Shown: one piece after another, positions 11,401 through 23,400 of the stretch
Layout: each line of letters opens with the position of its first letter
How positions within the stretch are numbered: position 1 is the stretch's first letter
Origin: Achatina immaculata
Taxonomy: Eukaryota > Mollusca > Gastropoda > Stylommatophora > Achatinidae
NCBI GenBank assembly: GCA_009760885.1
Contig: CM019716.1
Coordinates: forward strand, 11,230,438 to 11,294,437
DNA: 64,000 bases
Direction: 5' to 3'
Notes under the pieces: generated by a model
What the model was told of the DNA's origin: nothing
The model's database searches: none
The model's input: the letters and a program-made list of their open reading frames with translations, nothing else
Program-made: the position numbers and the translations under genes

Positions 11401-14400
11401 GTAGACAGAGGTGTATGGTGCAGTTTTACAAAGTGAGGGAGGGAGTAAGGTGAGAAAAAAAAAAACGAATAGAAAGTATGAGAATGTATAAATGAAAAAC
11501 ATTCTCATACTTTCTATTCGTTTTTTTTTTCTCACCTTACTCCCTCCCTCACTTTGTAAAACTGCACCATACACCTCTGTCTACTTTATTTAAAGCTAGT
11601 CTCACCATGTAACATTTATGTACTTTGACAGACAACAGAATTCTTACCATCACCAGTTTTATATAAGAATAGTTGTACTGTTATTGAATATTTCTTGCAT
11701 TGGTCAATAGATTTATGGTAGATGTAGTTGGGGCTCAACATGTGATAGTGATTCAGTACACCTAAACCTGTTTTGAAATGCATCTTATGATGGAACATAT
11801 AATGAATCAACTTATAAAAATCTGGTCAAAGTCTTGTATGTTTTACTGGCACAAGAGAAGAGAACCTTCAGTGTGGAGATGGCACGTGATGATTGTGGAG
11901 ATGGCACGTGATGATCATGTTATATGCAGCTACAAGAAAGAAATGAGTGATGTTAACATTTAATAAGACATGAGTGATGTTAACATTTAATAAAACGTAA
12001 GACATGAGTGATGTTAACATTTAACAAAACATAAGACATGAATGATGTAACATTTAATAAAACATAAGACATTAGTGATGTTAACATTTAATAAAATGTA
12101 AAACATGAGTGATGTTAACATTTAACTTTCTTTCTACAGCTGGACTCAGAACAGAAGGACTGGCTAGTTGTGTGCTCGTCCTCGGACTATCATGACATGA
12201 ACAGGCTTCTGTCAAGAAATCCTGGCTTAGCTAAACTTCAGGTATTACATCTCTCTGTACTTAACCTTTCTACAGTCACTGATATAAACTTCAGGTATTA
12301 CATCTCTCTATACTTAACCTTTCTAAAATCACAGACAGGAAATCTTGGCTTAGCTAAACTTCAGGTATTACATCTCTCTATACTTAACCTTTCTACAGTC
12401 ACTGACCTAAACTTCAGTTATTACATCTCTCTATACTTAACCTTTCTACAATCACAGACAAGAAATCTTGGCTTAGCTAAACTTCAGGTATTACATCTCT
12501 CTATACTTAACCTTTCTACAATTACTGACAAGAAATCTTGGCTTAGCTAAACTTCAGGTATTACATCACTCTATACTTAACCTTTCTAAAATCACAGACA
12601 AGAAATCCTGGCTTAGCTAAACTTCAGGTATTACATCTCTTTGTACTTAACACTTTGTAGACCACAGTTATTTACCCTGAAAAACCCCCAGTTCCCAGCC
12701 ATTTTTCTGAAAAATGAACTTTTTTGAGTGGACTTAGAAAAACATGCATATCTCTACTCACCACTGAGATAAATTAATCCAGGTTGGTAGACAGACTCTC
12801 AAGACCCTCTAGTACTTCTTGAATGTGTGATATCTTGTGAAACAATTATCTGAATGCAATGGGACTTGACAACTTTTACAAATAAATTTTGTTTCACTCT
12901 TTTTCTCATTGACCAAGCACACGCTGCACTTCCTAGATGATGCTTTTTTAGTGCCTTCATCCTCAGGCTTCACCAGGACATGATCCTTTACTATTCCAGA
13001 TAATCACTGTTGTGCATTGTTGATATCATGCGGATAAGTTTTTTATCTTTCCTTCATCAGTCGAAAGCTGCTGCTTCGGTTTACACAACTCTTGAAATTT
13101 AGGCAAAAAATAATCCGGCAGAGGTTTTATTTTGCTAATTCTGCCTGTTTCTGGAAATGTCTGAGAGTTGTCAGAGAAATGCAGAAATGTCAGAAGATAC
13201 TCAAATTTAGCTCTGCTCATTGTTTTTGAAAATATTGGTGTTTCCAGAAGAGGGTCTGTTGTCCAGTAATCTTTCCAGTGTGGCTTCCTAGTCTGGCCCA
13301 TCAAAATGATCAATCCAAAGAATTTGTTCATGTCTGAATGTGTTATATTTTCAGCATTTGTTCTCAAAAGAGTCTAGATGTCTATTTCTTTAGTTGTTTT
13401 CCAGTTTTTGCATGCATAAATGAGGGTGGATATTACATTTGAATTACATCCTGGAAAAACGGATGCAAATAAATGTTGCTGGAAGTGCAGGGCACCACTG
13501 TGGCTCTACTCATACAAGAGTCTGTCTAGAAATAATGTCAGAACACAGCTGAAAACTGAATGTGGGTTCAGGGTCTTGGCTTTGGACTTCACGATTCATG
13601 TTTGCATATAATAAAAGTCTGCAAGGCATCCTAAGTATATGTTTTCTTTGAACATGTTTGAAATGCTTGTTCAGAATGTGAGTCACAAGCATTGAAAGCA
13701 TGTGCAGTTTTGTTTGAGTAACCTGCATGCCAAGCCAGAACCCTTCAGTCTGGGGGTCCAGTGGCTGGCCCAGTGAAAGGGAAAGTAACAGGTATATCGT
13801 TTCAGGTCTGGAGAGCCAGTTTAAGATTGGGCCTCAGAGACAAAACACAGTATAGGGTAGGAAGCCCAGAAAGTTTTGCATCAACTGACAAAATTGATTG
13901 CAGAAGCCCTAGTGTTTAGTGATGTTTATCCTGTGTAAGATAAACATTCATCTGTGCTACTACTTTGTTTACCTTGGTAACATATTCTTGTTTCTTGCTT
14001 TCTATCAACAGGACTTTACAAATGTGAGTATGTTTATTAGCTCTTTCTGTTGGTGTTGCCTATTAGAAAGATGTCAGTGTCAGAACTGTGGTACGTATAT
14101 TTTACTGATGATCTCAGGTAGATATTGTAAATATTAGCAAGCTTGTAGATGCAGTGCTATTTTGGGGGATGTTCACATGTATGCTGCATTCCTTCTTTCA
14201 TTTGAAAGCGATCAACTCCATTTTCATAAAACTGAACCATGTTTGAGCATCGCTGTGCATGTGTGACAAGTTCAAGGACATTTTTTTTGTTCACCACCTG
14301 TGAAATGAGGTCTGCAGTCTGTCTCTTCAACCGAGGCATGTGGACGTGTGGAAGCGGGTGACATTCATCGTCATATTTGTACGATGCATGATGAACATGC

Positions 14401-17400
14401 CGTGAGTGGTTCACTAGTTTGGAGGTAGGTGGAAAACTTAATGAAAGACAGTGTGCATGAGCATCCACAAAGCATCTGAGGATCCACAAAGCATCTGAGG
14501 ATCCACAAAGCATCTGAGGATCCACAAAGCATCTGAGGATCCACAAAGCATCAGAGGATCCACAAAGCATCTAACCTTCTAGGAAAATTTGGTGTGTGTG
14601 GCCGAAGAGAAGGTTCATTTGAGCAGGAAATCATTTCATCACTCTCCCTGCAGTTTCCACAAGTTTCACAGACACTTGCTGGTGAAATTGTGTCTGATAA
14701 GCTTGATCATGGAAAGTTGTGCTCACACTGGGTGCCAGAGATGCTCATGGGGGAACTCATGGGCTGGCACTCTCTGACATGATGAGCAAGGTGATGACTT
14801 CTTGAGCTGTATTGACTAGTTTGCAAAATTTGGCTGGAAACAGTTTGATCTATAGCCCAGACCTATCACCAAGTGATTTTCATTTGTTCCTGCATTTAAA
14901 AAAAATTCCTTAGTGGCTAGAGTTTCAGTGATACTAATATCATAAAAAAAAACCATTGACAGAATGTTTACATCGCAGATGGCAACTTTCTACAGTCAGT
15001 ATGCAGGAAACTCTACTGTGGAGAGTGGAACAACAACACAACTCCTTCAGATCATCAGACGAAGTGTCGCAACCCGACAAGTGTTTCGGCCCTGTTAAAC
15101 TCCTGACACTGTAAGGAGGGTGGGCCCCTCTTGGTCATGACTCCCAGAATTGATTGTGTACAACACCAGAAACTCTATCTTAATGCAAAGAAAACTAAAT
15201 TGATGACGACTGACAAAACAAACAAGGCAGCTGAAATCAGTGAGGAAAAACTGGAAGAAGCGGAGAGTTTTGAATATCTTGGATCACTACTAACTAATAA
15301 TGGAGATACAATGAGGGAAATTAAAAGGAGGACATCTATCGTTCTTCAGAAAGTAAAACAACTAAAGCATCTGTGGAGAGGAACAGACAGAACTACAAAA
15401 ATAAGATTTTTAAGGGCATGCATCTTTCCCATCGCAACATATGCCTGTGAGATCTGGACACTTTACAAAACAGCTGAGAAACACATAAATGCCTTTGAAT
15501 GTAAATGCTACAGAAGAATTCTTCAAATATTATGGACACAAAAAAGAACAAATATATCCATACTACATGAACTTAATATTGAAGAAGGCTGGCTAGTAAA
15601 GAGGATTAAATAGAGAAAACTTAAATATTTTGGACACATTAAACGTCATGATAATCTAGAGAAGACCATCTTGGAAGGGTACATAATGGGAAAAAGAAAG
15701 AGAGGAAGACCATGGCGAAGATGGGTGCAAGACATCGTTGATGATCTACAAGTGAAAGCTTGTTTTTAAACATGTCAACCCTGTTAGTAAGCTGTTAGTG
15801 ATATAAAATTGTTGATTTTTTATTAGCTCATTGGAACTTTGTGGATGTCCCTTGTAGATTAAACATCTGAGTATAGTGTGTTCTGTGAGTTTATGAAACT
15901 GCTATCTTGAGATGCTATATAGAACAGAATGTTTATATTTTAAATGTCACTTAGCAAGTAGACCAAAATATTCAGTTATTGTTTATGATGAGATTTTAAA
16001 ACAATTTTTCTTTCTTTCTTTTTTTTTTCTGTGACATCCTGTATATTTTTCTTCTGTGTCTGTGGATGAATGTGACGTCAAATCTCCTGGAACAGGGGGT
16101 AAGTTTCTCATATTGTTCATATTAATATCATGATATAGTCCAGAATTATTGCTGTGTAATAGTTTCTTAATTGTCAGTTCCTACAGCCTGAAGATAGGAC
16201 AGCAGTCATTATGACTTGCTGTGGTTCAAGGACAGCTGTGGTCATGACTTGCTGTGGTTCAAGGAGAGCCATTGTCATGACTTCTTGTGGTTCTGTTAGC
16301 TCTGTTATTATCACTTTTGTTGTTGTATTCTTGATTCTCAAGTTTTGTATAGACACATCTTCATACAGTCTTCATTCTGATGTACAGAAGGTGCCTGCCT
16401 AGTCTGAACAATGAAGTACAAGTAAGGGAATCTAAGGGGCTGGCCAGTCTCTCTCAGATCTGAGATACAAGTAAAGGAATCTGAGGGGCTGGCCAGTCTC
16501 TCTCAGATCTGAGATACAAGTAAGGGAATCTGAGGGGCTGGCCAGTCTCTCTCTCAGATCTGAGATACAAGTAAGGGAATCTAAGGGGCTGGCCAGTCTC
16601 TCTCAGATCTGAGATACAAGTAAAGGAATCTGAGGGGCTGGCCAGTCTCTCTCAGATCTGAGATACAAGTAAGGGAATCTGAGGGGCTGGCCAGTCTCTC
16701 TCTCAGATCTGAGATACAAGTAAGGGAATCTAAGGGGCTGGCCAGTCTCTCTCAGATCTGAGATACAAGTAAGGGAATCTAAGGGGCTGGCCAGTCTCTC
16801 TCTCAGATCTGAGATACAAGTAAGGGAATCTAAGGGGCTGGCCAGTCTCTCTCTCAGATCTGAGATACAAGTAAGGGAATCTAAGGGGCTGGCCAGTCTC
16901 TCTCTCAGATCTGAGATACAAGTAAGGGAATCTGAGGGGCTGGCCAGTCTCTCTCTCAGATCTGAGATACAAGTAAGGGAATCTAAGGGGCTGGCCAGTC
17001 TCTCTCTCAGATCTGAGATACAAGTAAGGGAATCTAAGGGGCTGGCCAGTCTCTCTCTCAGATCTCAGATACAAGTAAGGGAATCTAAGGGGCTGGCCAG
17101 TCTCTCTCTCAGATCTGAGATACAAGTAAGGGAATCTAAGGGGCTGGCCAGTCTCTCTCTCAGATCTCAGATACAAGTAAGGGAATCTAAGGGGCTGTCC
17201 AGTCTCTCTCTCAGATCTCAGATACAAGTAAGGGAATCTAAGGGGCTGGCCAGTCTCTCTCAGATCTGAGATACAAGTAAGGGAATCTAAGGGGCTGGCC
17301 AGTCTCTCTCTCAGATCTCAGATACAAGTAAGGGAATCTAAGGGGCTGTCCAGTCTCTCTCTCAGATCTGAGATACAAGTAAGGGAATCTAAGGGGCTGT

Positions 17401-20400
17401 CCAGTCTCTCTCAGATCTGAGATACAAGTAAGGGAATCTAAGGGGCTGTCCAGTCTCTCTCAGATCTGAGATACAAGTAAGGGAATCTAAGGGGCTGGCC
17501 AGTCTCTCTCAGATCTGAGATACAAGTAAGGGAATCTGATGGACTGGATAAAGGTGTTAGTAAAATGAAAGTCTTCTCCACTGAGCCGGCCAGTCTCTCA
17601 GATGTGAGATATTCTCATAAAATGTCTGTCAAAATTTTTTACCTCCAGACTAACCTAGCATGTGGTATCACAGTCTAGAGCATGTGGTATCACACAGTCT
17701 AGAGCATGTGGTATCACACAGTCTAGAGCATGTGGTATCACACAGTCTAGAGCATGTGGTATCACACAGTCTAGAGCATGTGGTATCACACAGTCTAGAG
17801 CATGTGGTATCACACAGTCTAGAGCATGTGGTATCACACAGTCTAGAGCATGTGGCATCACACAGTCTAGAGCATGTGGTATCACACAGTCTAAACGCTG
17901 CTGGCGAGATTCTTCAGCTGCCGTGCGTGGAGCGGTGCTCCTCCCGGCCAATGAAGAAAGGTACGAATGGGGTTGCTGCACAGCATCACTGCGGAAAAGG
18001 TGGTAGAAAGGATAAAGCGAAGCAAACAGTCAAATCACGGCACCTCTGGTCTGGAGGTTGGCCACGTCCTGAGTGCAGTCATATCAGGCGAAATGTATGA
18101 ACCGGCTTGTCCCAGAGGTTAAGACACTGCTGGCGAGACTCTTCGAGTGCCGCGCGTGGAGTGAAGCTCCTCCCGGTCAAGGAAGAAAATGCGGAAAAGA
18201 AATAAAGGTTGCTGTGCGATGCCGATATGAAAAGGTGGTGGAAAGGATAAGTGAAGTTTAATCGGTATGTCCAGTAGTATCGCTGCGAGAGCTATACATA
18301 CCACGGCACCTCTGCTCTAGAGGCTGGCCACGTCCGAAATACACCTACGCTGGTGAAATTTGCCTAAACCGGCACACACCAGGGGTGAAACTTGATGGCT
18401 AGACATGTCATGCCACCTCCGCTCTAGAGGTCGGTCACGCCTGATATACACCCATACTGGTGAATTATGCCTAAACCGGCTCACACCAGGGGTGAATCTT
18501 GAAGGCTACGCATGTCACAGTACCTCTGCTCTAGAGGTCGGTCACGTCCCAAACACGCCCATACTGGGTTAATATGCCTAAATCGGCTCAACCCAGGGGT
18601 GGAAGTCACTAGTGGCGAGGATTCGTCCTCCTGGACAAAAGCTCCATCCTGGTCACAACTAGGAAGGGTAGCGGCCACGACTGCAAAATGCTGAAGTCGG
18701 AGACACTGGACCAGGGCAGTCTAGATAGGCAGCCACATCTCACCCGGCGGGGATGTTTGCGTATCCTAATCACGCTGAGGTTTTCCGGTGAGAAAGTACA
18801 ACTCAGGACTGGATGGGCAGCCACCTCTCACCTGGCGGTGATACACGGGTATCTCAAAACACGTCGAGGTTTTCCGGTGAGAAGGTCCAACACTGGCCTG
18901 GGTGGGCTACCGCCTCTCACCCAGCGAGGATGCACTGATATCCTAAACACGTCGAGGTCTTCCGGTGAGAAAGTCCAACTCTAGACTAAACTGGTGCAAC
19001 GAAAACCACGGTGTCACGCAGTCCCGCTTCTGAGACCCACCAAGAGTACAGGCTAAAGCCCTGTGATACTCTGAACCCCTTGTGGTCCTCTCGTGGATCT
19101 CGTGTGGTCCTTTCGGGGACAACACAGGAGACCACGGGACCTAACGAGGACCACAGGTGTAAATTCAGTAGGATCACAGTGCGGTTTTGGTGGTAGAAGC
19201 GAACGAAGAAGAAGAAGGAGAAGAAGAAGACACAGTCTATAGCATGTGGTATCACACAATCTAGAACATGTGGTATGTCACAATCTAGAGCATGTGGTAT
19301 CTCACAGTTTAGAACATGTGGTATCTCACAGTTTAGAGCATGTGGGATCTCATAATCTAGAGCATGTGGTATCTCACAATCTAGAACATGTAGTATCTCA
19401 CAACTTAGAGCATGTGGTATCTCACAGTCTAGAGCATGTGGTATCTCACAATCTAGAGCATATGGTATCTCACAATCTGGAGCATGTGGTATCTCACAAT
19501 CTAGAGCATGTGGTATCTCACAATCTAGAGCATGTGGTATCTCACAGTCTAGAGCATGTGGTATCTCACAATCTAGAGCATGTGGTATCTCACAATCTAG
19601 AGCATGTGGTATCTCACAATCTAGAGCATGTGGTATCACACAGTCTAGAGCATGTGGTATCACACATTCTAGAGCATGTGGTATCTCACAATCTAGACGC
19701 TGTTGGCGAGATTCTTCAGCTGCCGTGCGTGGAGCAGTGCTCCTCCCGGCCAATGAAGAAAGGTACGAATGGGGTTGCTGCGCAGCATCACTGCGGAAAA
19801 GGTGGTAGAAAGGATAAAGCGAAGCAAACAGTCAAATCACGGCACCTCTGGTCTGGAGGTTGGCCACGTCCTGAGTGCAGTCATATCAGGCGAAATGTAT
19901 GAACCGGCTTGTCCCAGAGGTTAAGACACTGCTGGCGAGACTCTTCGAGTGCCGCCCGTGGAGTGAAGCTCCTCCCGGTCAAGGAAGAAAATGCGGAAAA
20001 GAAATAAAGGTTGCTGTGCGATGCCGATATGAAAAGGTGGTGGAAAGGATAAGTGAAGTTTAATCGGTATGTCCAGTAGTATCGCTGCGAGAGCTATACA
20101 TACCACGGCACCTCTGCTCTAGAGGCTGGCCACGTCCGAAATACACCTACGCTGGTGAAATTTGCCTAAACCGGCACACACCAGGGGTGAAACTTGATGG
20201 CTAGACATGTCATGCCACCTCCGCTCTAGAGGTCGGTCACGCCTGATATACACCCATACTGGTGAATTATGCCTAAACCGGCTCACACCAGGGGTGAATC
20301 TTGAAGGCTACGCATGTCACAGTACCTCTGCTCTAGAGGTCGGTCACGTCCCAAACACGCCCATACTGGGTTAATATGCCTAAATCGGCTCAACCCAGGG

Positions 20401-23400
20401 GTGGAAGTCACTAGTGGCGAGGATTCGTCCTCCTGGACAAAAGCTCCATCCTGGTCACAACTAGGAAGGGTAGCGGCCACGACTGCAAAATGCTGAAGTC
20501 GGAGACACTGGACCAGGGCAGTCTAGATAGGCAGCCACATCTCACCCGGCGGGGATGTTTGCGTATCCTAATCACGCTGAGGTTTTCCGGTGAGAAAGTA
20601 CAACTCAGGACTGGATGGGCAGCCACCTCTCACCTGGCGGTGATACACGGGTATCTCAAAACACGTCGAGGTTTTCCGGTGAGAAGGTCCAACACTGGCC
20701 TGGGTGGGCTACCGCCTCTCACCCAGCGAGGATGCACTGATATCCTAAACACGTCGAGGTCTTCCGGTGAGAAAGTCCAACTCTAGACTAAACTGGTGCA
20801 GCGAAAACCACGGTGTCACGCAGTCCCGCTTCTGAGACCCACCAAGAGTACAGGCTAAAGCCCTGTGATACTCTGAACCCCTTGTGGTCCTCTCGTGGAT
20901 CTCGTGTGGTCCTTTCGGGGACAACACAGGAGACCACGGGACCTAACGAGGACCACAGGTGTAAATTCAGTAGGATCACAGTGCGGTTTTGGTGGTAGAA
21001 GCGAACGAAGAAGAAGAAGGAGAAGAAGAAGACACAGTCTAGAGCATTTGGTATCACACAGTCTGGAACATGTGGTATCTCACAGTATAGAGCATGTGGT
21101 ATCTAACAGTCTATAGCATGTGGTATCACACAATCTAGAACATGTGGTATGTCACAATCTAGAGCATGTGGTATCTCACAGTTTAGAACATGTGGTATCT
21201 CACAGTTTAGAGCATGTGGGATCTCATAATCTAGAGCATGTGGTATCTCACAATCTAGAACATGTGGTATCTCACAACTTAGAGCATGTGGTATCTCACA
21301 GTCTAGAGCATGTGGTATCTCACAATCTAGAGCATATGGTATCTCACAATCTGGAGCATGTGGTATCTCACAATCTAGAGCATGTGGTATCTCACAGTCT
21401 AGAGCATGTGGTATCACACAGTCTAGAGCATGTGGTATCTCACAGTCTAGAACATGTGGTATCTCTAGAGCATGTGGTATCTCACAGTTTAGAACATGTG
21501 GTATCTCACAGTTTAGAGCATGTGGGATCTCATAATCTAGAGCATGTGGTATCTCACAATCTAAACGCTGTTGGCGAGATTCTTCAGCTGCCGTGCGTGG
21601 AGCAGTGCTCCTCCCGGCCAATGAAGAAAGGTACGAATGGGGTTGCTGCGCAGCATCACTGCGGAAAAGGTGGTAGAAAGGATAAAGCGAAGCAAACAGT
21701 CAAATCACGGCACCTCTGGTCTGGAGGTTGGCCACGTCCTGAGTGCAGTCATATCAGGCGAAATGTATGAACCGGCTTGTCCCAGAGGTTAAGACACTGC
21801 TGGCGAGACTCTTCGAGTGCCGCCCGTGGAGTGAAGCTCCTCCCGGTCAAGGAAGAAAATGCGGAAAAGAAATAAAGGTTGCTGTGCGATGCCGATATGA
21901 AAAGGTGGTGGAAAGGATAAGTGAAGTTTAATCGGTATGTCCAGTAGTATCGCTGCGAGAGCTATACATACCACGGCACCTCTGCTCTAGAGGCTGGCCA
22001 CGTCCGAAATACACCTACGCTGGTGAAATTTGCCTAAACCGGCACACACCAGGGGTGAAACTTGATGGCTAGACATGTCATGCCACCTCCGCTCTAGAGG
22101 TCGGTCACGCCTGATATACACCCATACTGGTGAATTATGCCTAAACCGGCTCACACCAGGGGTGAATCTTGAAGGCTACGCATGTCACAGTACCTCTGCT
22201 CTAGAGGTCGGTCACGTCCCAAACACGCCCATACTGGGTTAATATGCCTAAATCGGCTCAACCCAGGGGTGGAAGTCACTAGTGGCGAGGATTCGTCCTC
22301 CTGGACAAAAGCTCCATCCTGGTCACAACTAGGAAGGGTAGCGGCCACGACTGCAAAATGCTGAAGTCGGAGACACTGGACCAGGGCAGTCTAGATAGGC
22401 AGCCACCTCTCACCCAGCGGGGATGTTTGCGTATCCTAATCACGCTGAGGTTTTCCGGTGAGAAAGTACAACTCAGGACTGGATGGGCAGCCACCTCTCA
22501 CCCGGCGGTGATACACGGGTATCTCAAAACACGTTGAGGTCTTCCGGTGAGAAAGTCCAACTCTAGACTAAACTGGTGCAGCGAAAACCACGGTGTCACG
22601 CAGTCCCGCTTCTGAGACCCACCAAGAGTACAGGCTAAAGCCCTGTGATACTCTGAACCCCTTGTGGTCCTCTCGTGGATCTCGTGTGGTCCTTTCAGGG
22701 ACAACACAGGAGACCACGGGACCTAATGAGGACCACAGGTGTAAATTCAGTAGGATCACAGTGCGGTTTTGGTGGTAGAAGCGAACGAAGAAGAAGAAGG
22801 AGAAGAAGAAGACACAGTCTAGAGCATTTGGTATCACACAGTCTGGAACATGTGGTATCTCACAGTATAGAGCATGTGGTATCTAACAGTCTATAGCATG
22901 TGGTATCACACAATCTAGAACATGTGGTATGTCACAATCTAGAGCATGTGGTATCTCACAGTTTAGAACATGTGGTATCTCACAGTTTAGAGCATGTGGG
23001 ATCTCATAATCTAGAGCATGTGGTATCTCACAATCTAGAACATGTGGTATCTCACAACTTAGAGCATGTGGTATCTCACAGTCTAGAGCATGTGGTATCT
23101 CACAATCTAGAGCATATGGTATCTCACAATCTAGAGCATGTGGTATCTCACAATCTAGAGCATGTGGTATCTCACAGTCTGGAGGGTGGGGTGGTGAAGT
23201 ACCTGAGGTGATTGAGACTGAGACTGTCTTCGTGTGTCAGGGTTAGGCTGTCTTCTTGTGTCAGGGTTAGACTGACTTCTTGTGTCAGGGTTAGGCTGAC
23301 TTCTTGTGTCAGGGTTAGCTGACTTCTTGTGTCAGGGTTAGACTGGCTTCTTGTGTCAGGGTTAGACTGACTTCTTGTGTCAGGGTTAGACTGACTTCTT

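Larger units (their letters stand above)
17655..23190. repeat. Higher-order repeat: 24-bp satellite plus 1.25-1.34-kb module, 3 periods
   Basis: A 24-bp unit CATGTGGTATCACACAGTCT plus AGAG forms four blocks (about 17655-17888, 19232-19693, 21033-21560, 22813-23190). They separate three near-identical modules at about 17889-19230, 19694-21031 and 21561-22811. The period is about 1.80 and 1.87 kb. The whole sits in the 9.6-kb intron between the Gly and Tyr micro-exons. Confidence 0.95.

Noticed and set aside
14157..14470. Minus-strand open frame of about 100 codons (SFPPTSKLVNHSRHVHHASY)
   Set aside because: The His-rich text suggests a transposon scrap, but no family could be recognised and the upstream part is a minisatellite.
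16096..16098. Recursive-splicing ratchet point instead of a micro-exon
   Set aside because: Canonical ratchet points are AG|GT with no bases between. Here and at 25701 and 30517 three bases intervene, and they encode the residues the motif needs. Kept as an alternative, not the main reading.
18986..22837. Repeated open frames in the 1.3-kb modules
   Set aside because: They recur only because the module recurs; no protein motif, and copy-specific frames break at single substitutions or run into the 24-bp satellite.
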